Assembly: GCA_036394195.1 (NCBI GenBank)
Contig: DASWFO010000125.1
Coordinates: 1-38,946 of the forward strand
Source: DATJPD01 sp036394195
GTDB lineage: Bacteria > Pseudomonadota > Alphaproteobacteria > CACIAM-22H2
Reading direction: 5' to 3'
Length of the DNA stretch: 38,946 nt
Position numbers and translations under genes: made by a program. The notes beneath the pieces are model-generated. The model worked only from the letters and a program-made list of their open reading frames with translations. It had not been told where the DNA came from and ran no database searches. Below, piece after piece: positions 9,522 through 17,043 of the stretch. How positions within the stretch are numbered: the stretch's first letter is position 1; each line of letters opens with the position of its first letter.

Positions 9522-10499
9522 ATGCACATGATCGATGCGGCGATTGTCGGCCTCGGCTGGTGGGGCAAGAACCTCGTCAACGCGGTGCAGGGCAAGAGCG
9601 AGCGCCTGCGCTTCATCCGCGGCGTCAGCAAGGAGCCGGACAGCGTGCGCGAGTTCGCGTCGCGGCACGGGTTCGATCTCTCGACGGAGCTCAGCGAAGT
9701 CTTGGCCGATCCGAAGGTGAAGGCCGTGGTGCTGGCGACACCGCATTCGCTGCATGTCGACCAGGTCGTCGCGGCGGCGCGCTCCGGCAAGCCGGTGTTC
9801 TGCGAGAAACCGCTTGCCCTGAACCGGGCCGGTGCCGTGCGCGCGATCGAGGCGTGCGCCGAGGCGCGTGTCCCGCTGGGGCTCGGCGCCAACAAGCGCC
9901 TATGGTCGTCGATGCGCGAGTTGCGGAAGGTCGTGGCGAGCGGCGTGCTCGGCGAGATCCTCCATGTCGAGGGCCATTACAGCAACGAGAATTCGGGAAC
10001 TCTGTTCTCGTCGTGGCGCGATTCGCCGGCCGAATCGCCGGGCGGCGGGATGACCGGCTCGGGGCTGCACGTCTTGGACGCGCTGGTCAATGTCGGCGGG
10101 CCGATCCGCAGGGTCGACGTGCGGCTGATGTTGCGCAAGCCCTCGCCCGATCCGCTCGACACGGTGTCCGGCTTGGTCGAGTTCAAGAGCCGCGTCACCG
10201 GCATGTTCGGCACGGTGCGCGCATCGCCTTTCTACTGGCGGGTCCACGTGTTCGGCCGCAAAGGCTCGGTCGAGGCGGTGGGCGAAACTGATCTGGTGCT
10301 CCGGCACTCGGGCGGAAAGGTCGAGCGGTCGAGCTTCGAACCGGTGGATACGCTGCGCGCCGAGCTCGACCGGTTCGCCGACGCCGCGGCTGGTGTTGCG
10401 CCGTTTTACATCCCGACGGCGGAGATGCTCAACACCGTCACCGCCTTCGAGGCGGTGATCAAGTCGATCGACACCGGAGCACCGGTCACTCTCGACTGA
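9522..10499 (+). CDS. Gfo/Idh/MocA-family oxidoreductase
   Basis: 325 residues. The N-terminal Rossmann domain has AIVGLGWWGKN, and the catalytic-site motif FCEKPLAL is near residue 95 with Lys conserved. The C-terminal alpha/beta domain follows. Members reduce or oxidise sugars, inositols and related compounds with NAD(P). The substrate is not evident. An ATG six bases downstream (9528) is an alternative start. The next gene on this strand begins at 11001, with the opposite-strand PcaC-like gene in between, so an operon is not implied. Confidence 0.92.
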   Translation: MHMIDAAIVGLGWWGKNLVNAVQGKSERLRFIRGVSKEPDSVREFASRHGFDLSTELSEVLADPKVKAVVLATPHSLHVDQVVAAARSGKPVFCEKPLALNRAGAVRAIEACAEARVPLGLGANKRLWSSMRELRKVVASGVLGEILHVEGHYSNENSGTLFSSWRDSPAESPGGGMTGSGLHVLDALVNVGGPIRRVDVRLMLRKPSPDPLDTVSGLVEFKSRVTGMFGTVRASPFYWRVHVFGRKGSVEAVGETDLVLRHSGGKVERSSFEPVDTLRAELDRFADAAAGVAPFYIPTAEMLNTVTAFEAVIKSIDTGAPVTLD

Positions 10500-10514
10500 A
10501 GCGCGGCGCGGCGT

Positions 10515-10904
10515 TCAGGCCTTCGCCGCTCCCTTGTCCTTCAGCACGTCCATGGTCACGCGGTGCGCCTCGAGCGACGCGGGAATGCCGCAATAGATCG
10601 CAACGTGGAGCAGCACCTCGCGGATCTCCTCGGGCGTGCAGCCATTGGCCAGCGCGCCCCGCACGTGGACGCGCAGCTCGTCGGGCCGCGTCATCGCCGC
10701 GTTGATCGCCACCGTCACCAGGCTGCGGATCTTGCGCGGCAGATCCGGCCGGCTCCACAGATCGCCGTAGGCGTAGCTGTTGATCATGTTCGTCAGCGGC
10801 GCTCCGAACTCGCCAAGCGCCTGCATGCGCTTCTCCACCGTGTCGCTGCCGAACAGGTCCTTGCGCAGCTTCAGGCCGCGCTCGTACAGCTCTTTCGTGT
10901 CCAT
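10515..10904 (-). CDS. PcaC-like 4-carboxymuconolactone decarboxylase family protein
   Basis: 129 residues with the PcaC-type ending ANGCTPEEIREVLLHVAIYCGIPASLEA. It lacks the AhpD CxxC pair, so it is a decarboxylase-like rather than redox member. True PcaC removes CO2 in the protocatechuate branch of the beta-ketoadipate pathway, but no other pca genes lie here, so the substrate is unknown. The frame runs open far upstream under the opposite-strand dehydrogenase gene. The ATG at 10904, with a GGAGGGATC ribosome site, starts the recognisable family sequence (MDTKELYERGLKLRKDLFG). Confidence 0.9.
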   Translation of the reverse strand: MDTKELYERGLKLRKDLFGSDTVEKRMQALGEFGAPLTNMINSYAYGDLWSRPDLPRKIRSLVTVAINAAMTRPDELRVHVRGALANGCTPEEIREVLLHVAIYCGIPASLEAHRVTMDVLKDKGAAKA

Positions 10905-10928
10905 GATCCCTCCATGACGTGTGCGGTC

Positions 10929-10934
10929 ACTATA
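10929..10934 (-). promoter_or_regulatory. Candidate -10 box of the PcaC-like gene
   Basis: On the minus strand TATAGT lies 25 bp before the start codon. A weak TTTCAA, 17 bp further upstream (complement of about 10952-10957), may serve as -35. The placement suits a short leader that contains the GGAGGG ribosome site. Confidence 0.35.
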
Positions 10935-11000
10935 GGGTGGGGCCGCAAAATTTGAAAAGCGCTTGCGCCGCCGGAGGCGACGCGAGACGCTAGTGGTGCC

Positions 11001-11891
11001 ATGACCGAGCATTCGGACAAAGCCGATCCGATCGGCTTCATCGGCCTCGGCCTCATGGGAGCCGTGATGGCCAGGCGCCTTGCCGCGGCGGGGTTCAAGA
11101 CCCTCGGCTTCGATATCGAGCCGGCGAAAGCGACGGCATTGCGCGAGCTTGGCCTCGAGCCGGCCGGATCGGTGGCCGATATCGCCCGGCGGTGCCGCCG
11201 GATCATCCTGGCGGTGTTCAGCACCGATCAGGTCGAAGAGGTGACGGACCAGCTGGCATCGGCGGGCTGCGCGGCCGGACCGCTCTTGGTTCTCTGCACG
11301 TCGACCTGCGATCCCGACCGCATCGCGGCTCTGGCGCCGCGCGTCGCCGAACGCGGCATCGTGTTTGTCGATGCGCCGGTCTCTGGCACCAGCGAGCAGG
11401 TGGCGAGGGGCGATGGGCTCGGTCTCACCGGCGGTGACCGCGCCGCGGTGGACGCGGCGGCCGACGTGCTGGACGCGCTGTTTCCCCGCCGCGTGCACAT
11501 CGGTGCGCCGGGCGATGCGGGCAGGGCCAAGCTCGCGGTGAATCTGATTCTCGGCTTGAACCGGCTTGCGCTCGCCGAGGGTCTGGTCCTCGCCGAACGG
11601 CTTGGGCTCGACACACGCGCCTTCCTGGACGTGGCGAAGGCGTCGGCCGCGTATTCGCAGGTCATGGACGTGAAGGGCGAAAAGATGGTGGCCGGCAATT
11701 ACGCGCCGCAGGGCCGTATCGCCCAGTCTCTGAAAGACGTCCACCTGATGCAGGATCAGGCGTCGCGTCGCGGTCAGGCCTTGCCGTTGACTCAAATTTA
11801 CGCGGAGATTCTGGAGGCCTGTGTCCGCCAGGGCGAAGGCGATCGGGACAATTGCGCCGTGATCGAGGAGGTCCGCCGCCGCCGGGTTTGA
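11001..11891 (+). CDS. NAD(P)-dependent dehydrogenase, 3-hydroxyisobutyrate dehydrogenase family
   Basis: 296 residues. The N-terminal Rossmann motif is GFIGLGLMGAVMARRLA at 12-28. The substrate-binding segment is DAPVSGTSEQVARGDGLGLTGG, and the catalytic Lys177 is in GDAGRAKLAVN. The C-terminal all-alpha domain ends normally. Family members oxidise beta-hydroxyacids (3-hydroxyisobutyrate, tartronate semialdehyde, glyoxylate-related substrates). The adjacent TctC binding protein, 31 bp downstream, suggests a carboxylic acid substrate, but this is an inference from context. Confidence 0.92.
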   Translation: MTEHSDKADPIGFIGLGLMGAVMARRLAAAGFKTLGFDIEPAKATALRELGLEPAGSVADIARRCRRIILAVFSTDQVEEVTDQLASAGCAAGPLLVLCTSTCDPDRIAALAPRVAERGIVFVDAPVSGTSEQVARGDGLGLTGGDRAAVDAAADVLDALFPRRVHIGAPGDAGRAKLAVNLILGLNRLALAEGLVLAERLGLDTRAFLDVAKASAAYSQVMDVKGEKMVAGNYAPQGRIAQSLKDVHLMQDQASRRGQALPLTQIYAEILEACVRQGEGDRDNCAVIEEVRRRRV

Positions 11892-11922
11892 CATTCGACA
11901 ATAAGAGAGCAGGGAGGAGACG

Positions 11923-12903
11923 ATGAAGTTCCGGTTCGCGTTCGTCGCCGCGGTGGTGGTGGCGACGGCGCCCGCGCTGGCACCCGCCCAGGACCGCTAC
12001 CCGTCGCGGCCGGTGACGATCGTCAATCCGAACGCGCCCGGCGGGCAGGTCGACCTCACCATGCGGCCGCTGGTGGCGCCGCTCGAACGGGCGCTGAAGC
12101 AGCCGATCGTGCTCGCCAATCGCCCGGGTGCCGCTGGCGCCATCGGCATCGCGCAGGTGGCACACGCCGCGCCGGACGGCTATACGCTGCTGGCGACATC
12201 GCCGGCGATCGATACCATTCCTTCGGTTGACAAGCTGCTCGGCCGCGAGCCGGCCTATACGGCCGATCAGCTCATTGGCATCGCGATGTTCAACCAGGAT
12301 CCAACGGTGCTGGTCGTCCATCCCTCGCTGCCGGTGACCACCGCGCGCGAGTTCGTCGATTACGCGCGTGCCCATAAAGGCGAGATCGTGGTGTCGTCGT
12401 CGGGCGCCTACGGCGCCACGCATCTCCCGATGGCGATGCTGGAACTCGCCGAAAACCTGCGCTTCCGCAACCTGACCACGCCCGGCGGCGGGCCGGCCTT
12501 GATCGCGCTGCTCGGCGGCAACGCGCAGGCCTATGCGGCCCCGCCCGGGGTCGCGGCGCCGCACATCCAGGCGGGCAAGATCAAGGTGCTGGCACATTGG
12601 GGGACCGGGCGCATGGCGCAGTTCCCCGACGTGCCGTCGTTCCGAGAGGTCGGCGTCAATGTCGAGTACTGGTTCTGGATCGGGATGTTCGCGCCGGCCA
12701 AGACGCCGCCCGCGATCCTGCAACGGATTCACGCGGCGCTGCGCGAGGCGATCAAGGATCCCGAGTTCACCACCGCGATGGAGAAGATCAATCTGCCGGT
12801 CGTCTACCGCGACGGCGACGAGTTCAACGCCTGGTGGCGCGAGGACCTGAAGCGCCTCACTGCGACAATTCAGGGCATCGGCAAGATCGAGGATGGGAAA
12901 TGA
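11923..12903 (+). CDS. Bug/TctC-type periplasmic tricarboxylate-binding protein
   Basis: 326 residues with a Sec signal peptide (cleavage after about PALAPAQ, residue 23), followed by the family start YPSRPVTIVNPNAPGGQVDLTMRPL. Other family marks are GAAGAIGIAQVAHAAPDGYTLL, a central GGGPALIALLGGNAQAY segment and a C-terminal DVPSFREVGV. Such proteins bind carboxylates for tripartite TctABC transporters, but no tctA or tctB is nearby, as is common for these orphan proteins. A clear AGGGAGGAGACG ribosome site precedes the ATG. Confidence 0.93.
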   Translation: MKFRFAFVAAVVVATAPALAPAQDRYPSRPVTIVNPNAPGGQVDLTMRPLVAPLERALKQPIVLANRPGAAGAIGIAQVAHAAPDGYTLLATSPAIDTIPSVDKLLGREPAYTADQLIGIAMFNQDPTVLVVHPSLPVTTAREFVDYARAHKGEIVVSSSGAYGATHLPMAMLELAENLRFRNLTTPGGGPALIALLGGNAQAYAAPPGVAAPHIQAGKIKVLAHWGTGRMAQFPDVPSFREVGVNVEYWFWIGMFAPAKTPPAILQRIHAALREAIKDPEFTTAMEKINLPVVYRDGDEFNAWWREDLKRLTATIQGIGKIEDGK

Positions 12904-12948
12904 GCAAGCCGCACGGCGCCGTTCGACAAACTCAGTCGCCGGCTTCTT

Positions 12949-12982
12949 CGTAACGCGTTACGCTGTCACGCGTCACGGTACG
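12949..12982. promoter_or_regulatory. Palindromic candidate operator upstream of the MazE/MazF-type pair
   Basis: A perfect 14-bp palindrome, CGTAACGCGTTACG (12949-12962), is followed at once by a related half-site pair, GTCACGCGTCAC (12966-12977). It lies just before the antitoxin start. Type II antitoxins usually repress their own operon through such palindromes, so this is a reasonable autoregulatory site. It is seen only as sequence symmetry. Confidence 0.5.
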
Positions 12983-12994
12983 ATGGAGGAGGGG

Positions 12995-13204
12995 ATGGCC
13001 GCGGCGGAACGGATGAGGGCGATGCGCGAACGCCGGCGCCGGCAGGGCCTGCGCGAGTTGCGCCTCTTCGTGCCCGATGCGCGCTCGAGCGCTGTCCGGC
13101 GGCGCTTGGCACGACAGGTCGCCCGGCTACGTCAGGATAGCGAGCGGGTGACGCTGGACTGGATCGAAACGGTCTCCGAGTTCGATAGCAATGAGACGAG
13201 GTGA
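12995..13204 (+). CDS. MazE-like (DUF3018-type) antitoxin
   Basis: 69 residues, highly basic N-terminus (MRERRRRQGLRELRLFVPDARS), then a helical C-terminal segment ending in TLDWIETVSEFD. This matches the DUF3018 'antitoxin MazE family' pattern, in which the N-terminus binds DNA and the C-terminus neutralises the toxin. ATG 12995 is chosen because GGAGGAGG sits directly before it; an ATG at 12983 is in frame. The stop overlaps the toxin start by 14 bp, the usual arrangement for coupled antitoxin-toxin translation. Confidence 0.85.
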   Translation: MAAAERMRAMRERRRRQGLRELRLFVPDARSSAVRRRLARQVARLRQDSERVTLDWIETVSEFDSNETR

Positions 13205-13520
13205 TGTGGTCGTCGTGGCGGCGGCCGGTTACTATGGCAAGCCGCTGCCGGCGGTCATCGTCCAGACTGATGCGCTTCCGGGCAACCACGCATCGGTGGT
13301 GGTTTGTCCCATGACGTCTGACGTTGTGGACGCTCCCGATTTCCGTGTCACGGTCGATCCGACGCCGGAGAACGGCTTGCGAACCAGATCGCAGGTGATG
13401 GCCGACAAGCCAGTCACGACACGGCGCGGGCGGATTGGCCGCCCAATCGGCCGCCTCGGTATTGAGGAAATGGCGCGGCTCAATGTGGCGTTGGCATTCG
13501 TCTTGGGGTTTTCGGACTAG
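13191..13520 (+). CDS. MazF/PemK-type endoribonuclease toxin
   Basis: 109 residues with the MazF fold signature: RRGDVVVVAAAGYYGKPLPAVIVQTD at the N-terminus, VVVCPMTSD in the middle, and the catalytic-site region GLRTRSQVMADKPVTTRRGRIGRPIGRL. MazF enzymes cleave single-stranded mRNA when not bound by antitoxin. It overlaps the antitoxin gene by 14 bp and is convergent with the antiporter gene. Length and motifs look intact, so an active toxin is likely. Confidence 0.93.
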   Translation: MRRGDVVVVAAAGYYGKPLPAVIVQTDALPGNHASVVVCPMTSDVVDAPDFRVTVDPTPENGLRTRSQVMADKPVTTRRGRIGRPIGRLGIEEMARLNVALAFVLGFSD

Positions 13521-13576
13521 GCGAGTCAAGGCCAGCGCAGGCCAATTCTTCAGATCTCGGCGACGCAACGCCGCGG

Positions 13577-15358
13577 TCACGCATCCGCGGCACGGCCGGT
13601 GAGGCGCCGCCAGAGGCGCAGGATCGGCAGGCGCTCCGCCTCCGGCTCGACCTCGAGGCCGACCTTGGTGATCCGGTCCTTGTGCAGCTCGCGCACCACG
13701 AGCTCGATGTCGCCGATCTTGACGCGGTCGCCGACCACGACGCTGTCGTCCAGCCGCATGTTCATGAAATCGGCGAGCGTGCGGTCGTAGTACACGGGCT
13801 CGAACGGCACGCCGTACATGTTGCACACCTGGCCGAGCCGCACCGTGGCGTCGAGCACGAATTCGCCGAGCTCGGGTGCGGTGATGCGTGGCCGCCGGCG
13901 TGCCGGCGTCGAAAACAGGGTGTCGAATACGATCATCTGCTCGGGCGGGACGAGGGCGATCACGTAGTCGTCGACGTGCAGGCGCTCGAGAGTCTCCCGG
14001 TCCATCAGGGCCCCGTCGCGGATAACGGCGATGATGCGGCTGCGCTGCGGCAGCGCCAGCTTCGCGTACGCGTGCAGCAGCGCCGGGCTCGCGGGGGCGA
14101 CCCGCCAGCCGGCCGCGTCGCGGTCGACGGACGCCGGCAGCTCGATCTCGTGGCGGGCCGGCGCTTCGGGGGCTGGCGGCAGTACCAGGCCCAGGAGGCG
14201 CGCCGCCGGCGCGACGGTCCAGCCCTGGATCAGCAGCGATGACAGCACGACGACGAAGGCGATGTTGAAATACTGCGTGCCGTTCGAAAGCCCGGCGATC
14301 ACGGGGATCGACGCCAGGAAGATGGGCACCGCGCCGCGCAACCCGACCCAGGCCATGAACGCCTTTTCGCGCCAAGTGAAGCGGAACGGCACCAGGCTCA
14401 GCCACACCGCCAGCGGGCGCGCCACCAGGATGAGGGCGAGGCCGAGCACGACGGTCCCGCTGAGCCCCTCCAGCAGGTCTTTGGGCGTCACCAGGAGTCC
14501 CAGCATCAGGAACATCACGATCTGGGCCAGCCAGGCGAGGCCGTCGTGGAAGCGGCTGATCACCGCGTGCGCGCGGTGGCGGTGATTGCCGAGGATGAGG
14601 CCGGCGAGATAGACGGCGAGGAAGCCGCTCGCGTCGACCGATTGGGCGCCGGCGAAGATGATCAAGGCGCCGGACGCGGCGAGGATCGGGTACAGCCCGC
14701 CGGCGATCTCCACGCGGTTGATCAGGGCCACCAGCGCGTAGCCTCCGGCGATCCCGATCAGGGCGCCGCCGCCCATTTCGCGGACGAAATCGACGGCGAG
14801 CTGCCAGGACGGCGGGACATTCGGATGCAGCAGCAGATCGACGGCGGCGACGGCGAGGAAGATCGCCATCGGATCGTTGGCGCCGGATTCGACTTCGAGC
14901 GTGGCGCTCACCCGGCGGCCGATCTCGGTGCCGCGCGCATGCAGCAGCAGAAACACCGCGGCTGCGTCGGTGGGGGCCACGGTGGCGCCGACCAGGAAGC
15001 CTTCGAGCGGCCGCATGTTCAGCGCGTAGACCGCCACCGCCGCGGCGACGACCGCGGTCACGATGACGCCGATCGTGGCCAGGCTGAGGGCCGGCCACAG
15101 CGCGATCCGGAACACCTGCCGGGGCGTGCGCAAGCCGCCGTCGAACAGGACGATCGCCAGCGCGATGCTGCCGACGACATAGGTCACGTGGAAATTGCTG
15201 AACGGGATGCCGCCCGGCCCATTTTCGCCGGCCAGCATACCGAGCGCGAGAAACACCAGCAGCAGCGGCGCCCCCAGCCGCGACGAGAACATCCCGGCGA
15301 TGATGCTGAGCGCCACCAGCCCCGCCCCGATCAGGATGAATTCGTTGCCGAACTGCAC
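13577..15358 (-). CDS. Potassium/proton antiporter, CvrA/NhaP2 type
   Basis: 593-residue inner-membrane CPA1-family antiporter. About 12-13 hydrophobic segments fill residues 5-390 (for example LIGAGLVALSIIAGMFSSRLGAPLLLVFLALG), with the conserved VAPTDAAAVF and ESGANDPMAIFL ion-binding region. The soluble C-terminal part, about residues 400-593, contains a TrkA-C/CorC-like regulatory region, as in NhaP2 (CvrA). The reading frame is open further upstream, but the GTG at 15358 has a GGAG ribosome site at a 7-bp distance and starts right before the first membrane helix. Role: K+ efflux and volume or pH control. It is divergent from a methyltransferase gene. Confidence 0.92.
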   Translation of the reverse strand: MQFGNEFILIGAGLVALSIIAGMFSSRLGAPLLLVFLALGMLAGENGPGGIPFSNFHVTYVVGSIALAIVLFDGGLRTPRQVFRIALWPALSLATIGVIVTAVVAAAVAVYALNMRPLEGFLVGATVAPTDAAAVFLLLHARGTEIGRRVSATLEVESGANDPMAIFLAVAAVDLLLHPNVPPSWQLAVDFVREMGGGALIGIAGGYALVALINRVEIAGGLYPILAASGALIIFAGAQSVDASGFLAVYLAGLILGNHRHRAHAVISRFHDGLAWLAQIVMFLMLGLLVTPKDLLEGLSGTVVLGLALILVARPLAVWLSLVPFRFTWREKAFMAWVGLRGAVPIFLASIPVIAGLSNGTQYFNIAFVVVLSSLLIQGWTVAPAARLLGLVLPPAPEAPARHEIELPASVDRDAAGWRVAPASPALLHAYAKLALPQRSRIIAVIRDGALMDRETLERLHVDDYVIALVPPEQMIVFDTLFSTPARRRPRITAPELGEFVLDATVRLGQVCNMYGVPFEPVYYDRTLADFMNMRLDDSVVVGDRVKIGDIELVVRELHKDRITKVGLEVEPEAERLPILRLWRRLTGRAADA

Positions 15359-15487
15359 GCCGCAACTCCGTTGGACGCGCCCACCATACAAGTGCCAGGC
15401 CGGCAGCGATAGAAGGCAGGTTGTGGTAAATTGCCTCAAGGCCCCGGAATTCCAGGGGATTTCGGATCGCTAGGAGTGGCCGGCGAG

Positions 15488-16222
15488 ATGTGGACGGACG
15501 TTGTCGATCTGCGCGATTTCTACGCCACCGCCTTGGGCCGTACGGCCCAGCGCGGCATTCGCCGGCGCTTGCGCGAGATGTGGCCCGACATCCAGGGGCA
15601 GCGGCTGCTGGGCCTGGGCTACGCCACACCGTTCCTGCGGCCCTTCCTGGCCGACGCCGAGCGGGTGCTGGCGATGATGCCGGAGGGACAGGGGGTGCTG
15701 CCCTGGCCGCCGGAAGGGCCGAACGTCAGCTGCCTGGTCGCCGAGAACGAGCTGCCGCTGCCCGACGTCTCGATCGACCGCGTGCTCCTGGTCCACGCGC
15801 TCGAGCACAGCGAATCGCTGCGCCCCTTCCTGCGCGAGATCTGGCGGGTGATGGCCGGCGGCGGGCGTCTGATCGTCGTCGCCCCCAACCGGCGCGGCTT
15901 ATGGGCGCGTTTCGAGCGGACACCCTTCGGCCTGGGGCAGCCCTACACGGCCACCCAGATGTCGCGCCTGCTGCGCGACAATTTGTTCACGCCCCTAGCC
16001 ACGCGGTGGGCGCTGTTCACGCCGCCGTTCGCGTCCAGGCTGTGGCTGTCCTCGGCCGGCGCGTGGGAGCGCATCGGCGAGCGGTGGCTGAACCGGGTCG
16101 CCGGCGTGGTGATGATCGAGGCCAGCAAGCAGCTCTACGCGCCGACCGTGCTGCGGGTACCCGCCAAGGCCGAGCTGCGCCGCCGCCCGCAGACCGTCAT
16201 CGGCCATCCGGCGGGGGGATGA
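15488..16222 (+). CDS. SAM-dependent class I methyltransferase
   Basis: 244 residues from the ATG at 15488. The N-terminus MWTDVVDLRDFYATALGRTAQRGIRRRLREMWP is typical of a Rhodospirillales methyltransferase family often found near gloB. A weakened motif I (LLGLGYATPFLRPF), an acidic loop (LPLPDVSIDRVLLVHALEH, motif IV) and WRVMAGGGRLIVVAPNRRGLW (motif V/VI) follow. The classical GxGxG loop is only partly preserved. The substrate is unknown. It is convergent with the HigBA segment. Confidence 0.85.
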   Translation: MWTDVVDLRDFYATALGRTAQRGIRRRLREMWPDIQGQRLLGLGYATPFLRPFLADAERVLAMMPEGQGVLPWPPEGPNVSCLVAENELPLPDVSIDRVLLVHALEHSESLRPFLREIWRVMAGGGRLIVVAPNRRGLWARFERTPFGLGQPYTATQMSRLLRDNLFTPLATRWALFTPPFASRLWLSSAGAWERIGERWLNRVAGVVMIEASKQLYAPTVLRVPAKAELRRRPQTVIGHPAGG

Positions 16223-16235
16223 CAGCTCTTTTTCT

Positions 16236-16305
16236 CGTCATGGCCGGGCGCCGGGTCCCGCCATAGGCCGGCCCGAGGACAAGCTTCACGTCCCGGCGAT
16301 CCACG
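16236..16305. repeat. REP-like palindromic intergenic repeat
   Basis: The 150-bp gap after the methyltransferase contains the degenerate palindrome CGTCATGGCCGGGC...GGCCGGCCC...CCCGGCGATCCACG. It resembles the GTCATGGCCGGGC/CCCGGCCATCCACG repeats scattered in many alphaproteobacterial genomes. It may act as a bidirectional terminator or mRNA stabiliser. Only this partial copy of the family is in the window. Confidence 0.5.
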
Positions 16306-16345
16306 TGGTGCTGCAAATCTGAAACGCTCGTGATGCGTCACGACG

Positions 16346-16367
16346 CGACGAAGAGGCCCTGCTCGCC
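16346..16367. repeat. 22-bp direct repeat, left copy (duplicate of metW 3' end)
   Basis: Perfect 22-bp match (containing GACGAAGAGGCCCTGC) to 17058-17079 inside the 3' end of metW, in the same orientation. Read on the minus strand it keeps metW's frame, giving GEQGLFV and then AS and a TGA at 16338-16340. It therefore looks like the displaced original end of metW. Together with the right copy it brackets the HigBA module. Confidence 0.8.
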
Positions 16368-16374
16368 TGGCGAC

Positions 16375-16671
16375 CTAAGCCGCGTGGTGGACCTCGGCGC
16401 GCACTTTGTCGCCGAGCTCGATCTCTACTTTACGCAGATCATAGGCCTGCTGCATCGCAAGCCAGAGTCGCGCGCCGGTCCCAAGCGCAGTACCGATCCG
16501 CAGCGCCGTCTCCGGCGTGATCGCGCGCTTGCCGGCGACGATCTCCTGAATCCGTTGCGGGGGCACGCGGAGCCGCAATGCGAAGGCGGCGGCACTCAGG
16601 CCTCTTGCCTCAAGTTCTTCCTTGAGGATCAGACCCGGGTGAACCTCATGGAATTTCTTGGTCTCGCCCAT
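16375..16671 (-). CDS. higA: HigA-family antitoxin
   Basis: 98 residues. It starts VHPGLILKEELEARGLSAAAFALRLRVPPQRIQEIVAGKRAITPETALRIGTALG, the HigA XRE-type helix-turn-helix with the family's 'HPGxxLxEE' opening. It neutralises HigB and represses the operon. ATG 16671 lies 8 bp after the toxin stop; the toxin-first order is characteristic of higBA. The TAG stop is only 7 bp from the 22-bp repeat at 16346-16367, so the module fits tightly in its flanking repeats. Confidence 0.94.
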   Translation of the reverse strand: MGETKKFHEVHPGLILKEELEARGLSAAAFALRLRVPPQRIQEIVAGKRAITPETALRIGTALGTGARLWLAMQQAYDLRKVEIELGDKVRAEVHHAA

Positions 16672-16679
16672 CTCGTGCC

Positions 16680-16958
16680 TCAATGATAATCGACGATCTC
16701 GACGTTGTACGCGTCGCCCTTCCTGAACTCGAACACAAGACGCCAGGGCCCATTTATCGTCATCGCCCATTGGCCCCTGCGACTTCCCTTGAGTTTGTGC
16801 AGGCCTATCGACGCGAGAGGTGGAATCTCGTCCAGCGAATGCATCGCATCCAGGAGCTGCAGGCGGGCCATCGCCTTGTCCACGTCGAGTCCGGAAAACC
16901 GACCCTTGCCGTCTTCGGCAAAGCGCCGCGTGGCGGCGCCCTTCCAGCTCTTTATCAC
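16680..16958 (-). CDS. higB: HigB-family RelE-like toxin (mRNA interferase)
   Basis: 92 residues ending in the hallmark KLKGSRRGQWAMTINGPWRLVFEF...GDAYNVEIVDYH of HigB/RelE-type toxins, which cleave mRNA on the ribosome. The start is MIKSWKGAATRRFAEDGK from a GTG at 16958. No ribosome site precedes it, and a promoter-like TTGACA lies 29 bp upstream, so the transcript may be leaderless or very short. It is followed by higA in a two-gene operon. Confidence 0.94.
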   Translation of the reverse strand: MIKSWKGAATRRFAEDGKGRFSGLDVDKAMARLQLLDAMHSLDEIPPLASIGLHKLKGSRRGQWAMTINGPWRLVFEFRKGDAYNVEIVDYH

Positions 16959-16964
16959 GCGCTA

Positions 16965-17001
16965 AGCATGCCATGTCTAACATGTCATGTCAAGTATGTT
17001 A
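16965..17001 (-). promoter_or_regulatory. higBA promoter and inverted-repeat operator (candidate)
   Basis: On the minus strand a consensus TTGACA (complement 16988-16993) is followed after 17 bp by a weak -10, CATGCT (complement 16965-16970). The region is overlain by an inverted repeat, TAACAT (16978-16983) with ATGTTA (16996-17001). Overlap of -35 with the dyad is what HigA autorepression would need. The predicted transcript start falls near the toxin GTG. Confidence 0.5.
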
Positions 17002-17043
17002 AGGCTCGCCGGACCGAGCACCGCTGGCTTTGAATGATTCCAG

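Noticed and set aside
10905..11894. N-terminal extension of the PcaC-like gene to nearly 460 residues
   Set aside because: The extra part lies opposite the HIBADH-family gene and has shadow-type composition; the family sequence starts at 10904 with a good ribosome site.
12966..15629. 887-codon open frame over the MazF and antiporter region
   Set aside because: Low-complexity Arg/Pro/Ala composition; the same strand already encodes a clear K+/H+ antiporter in another frame.
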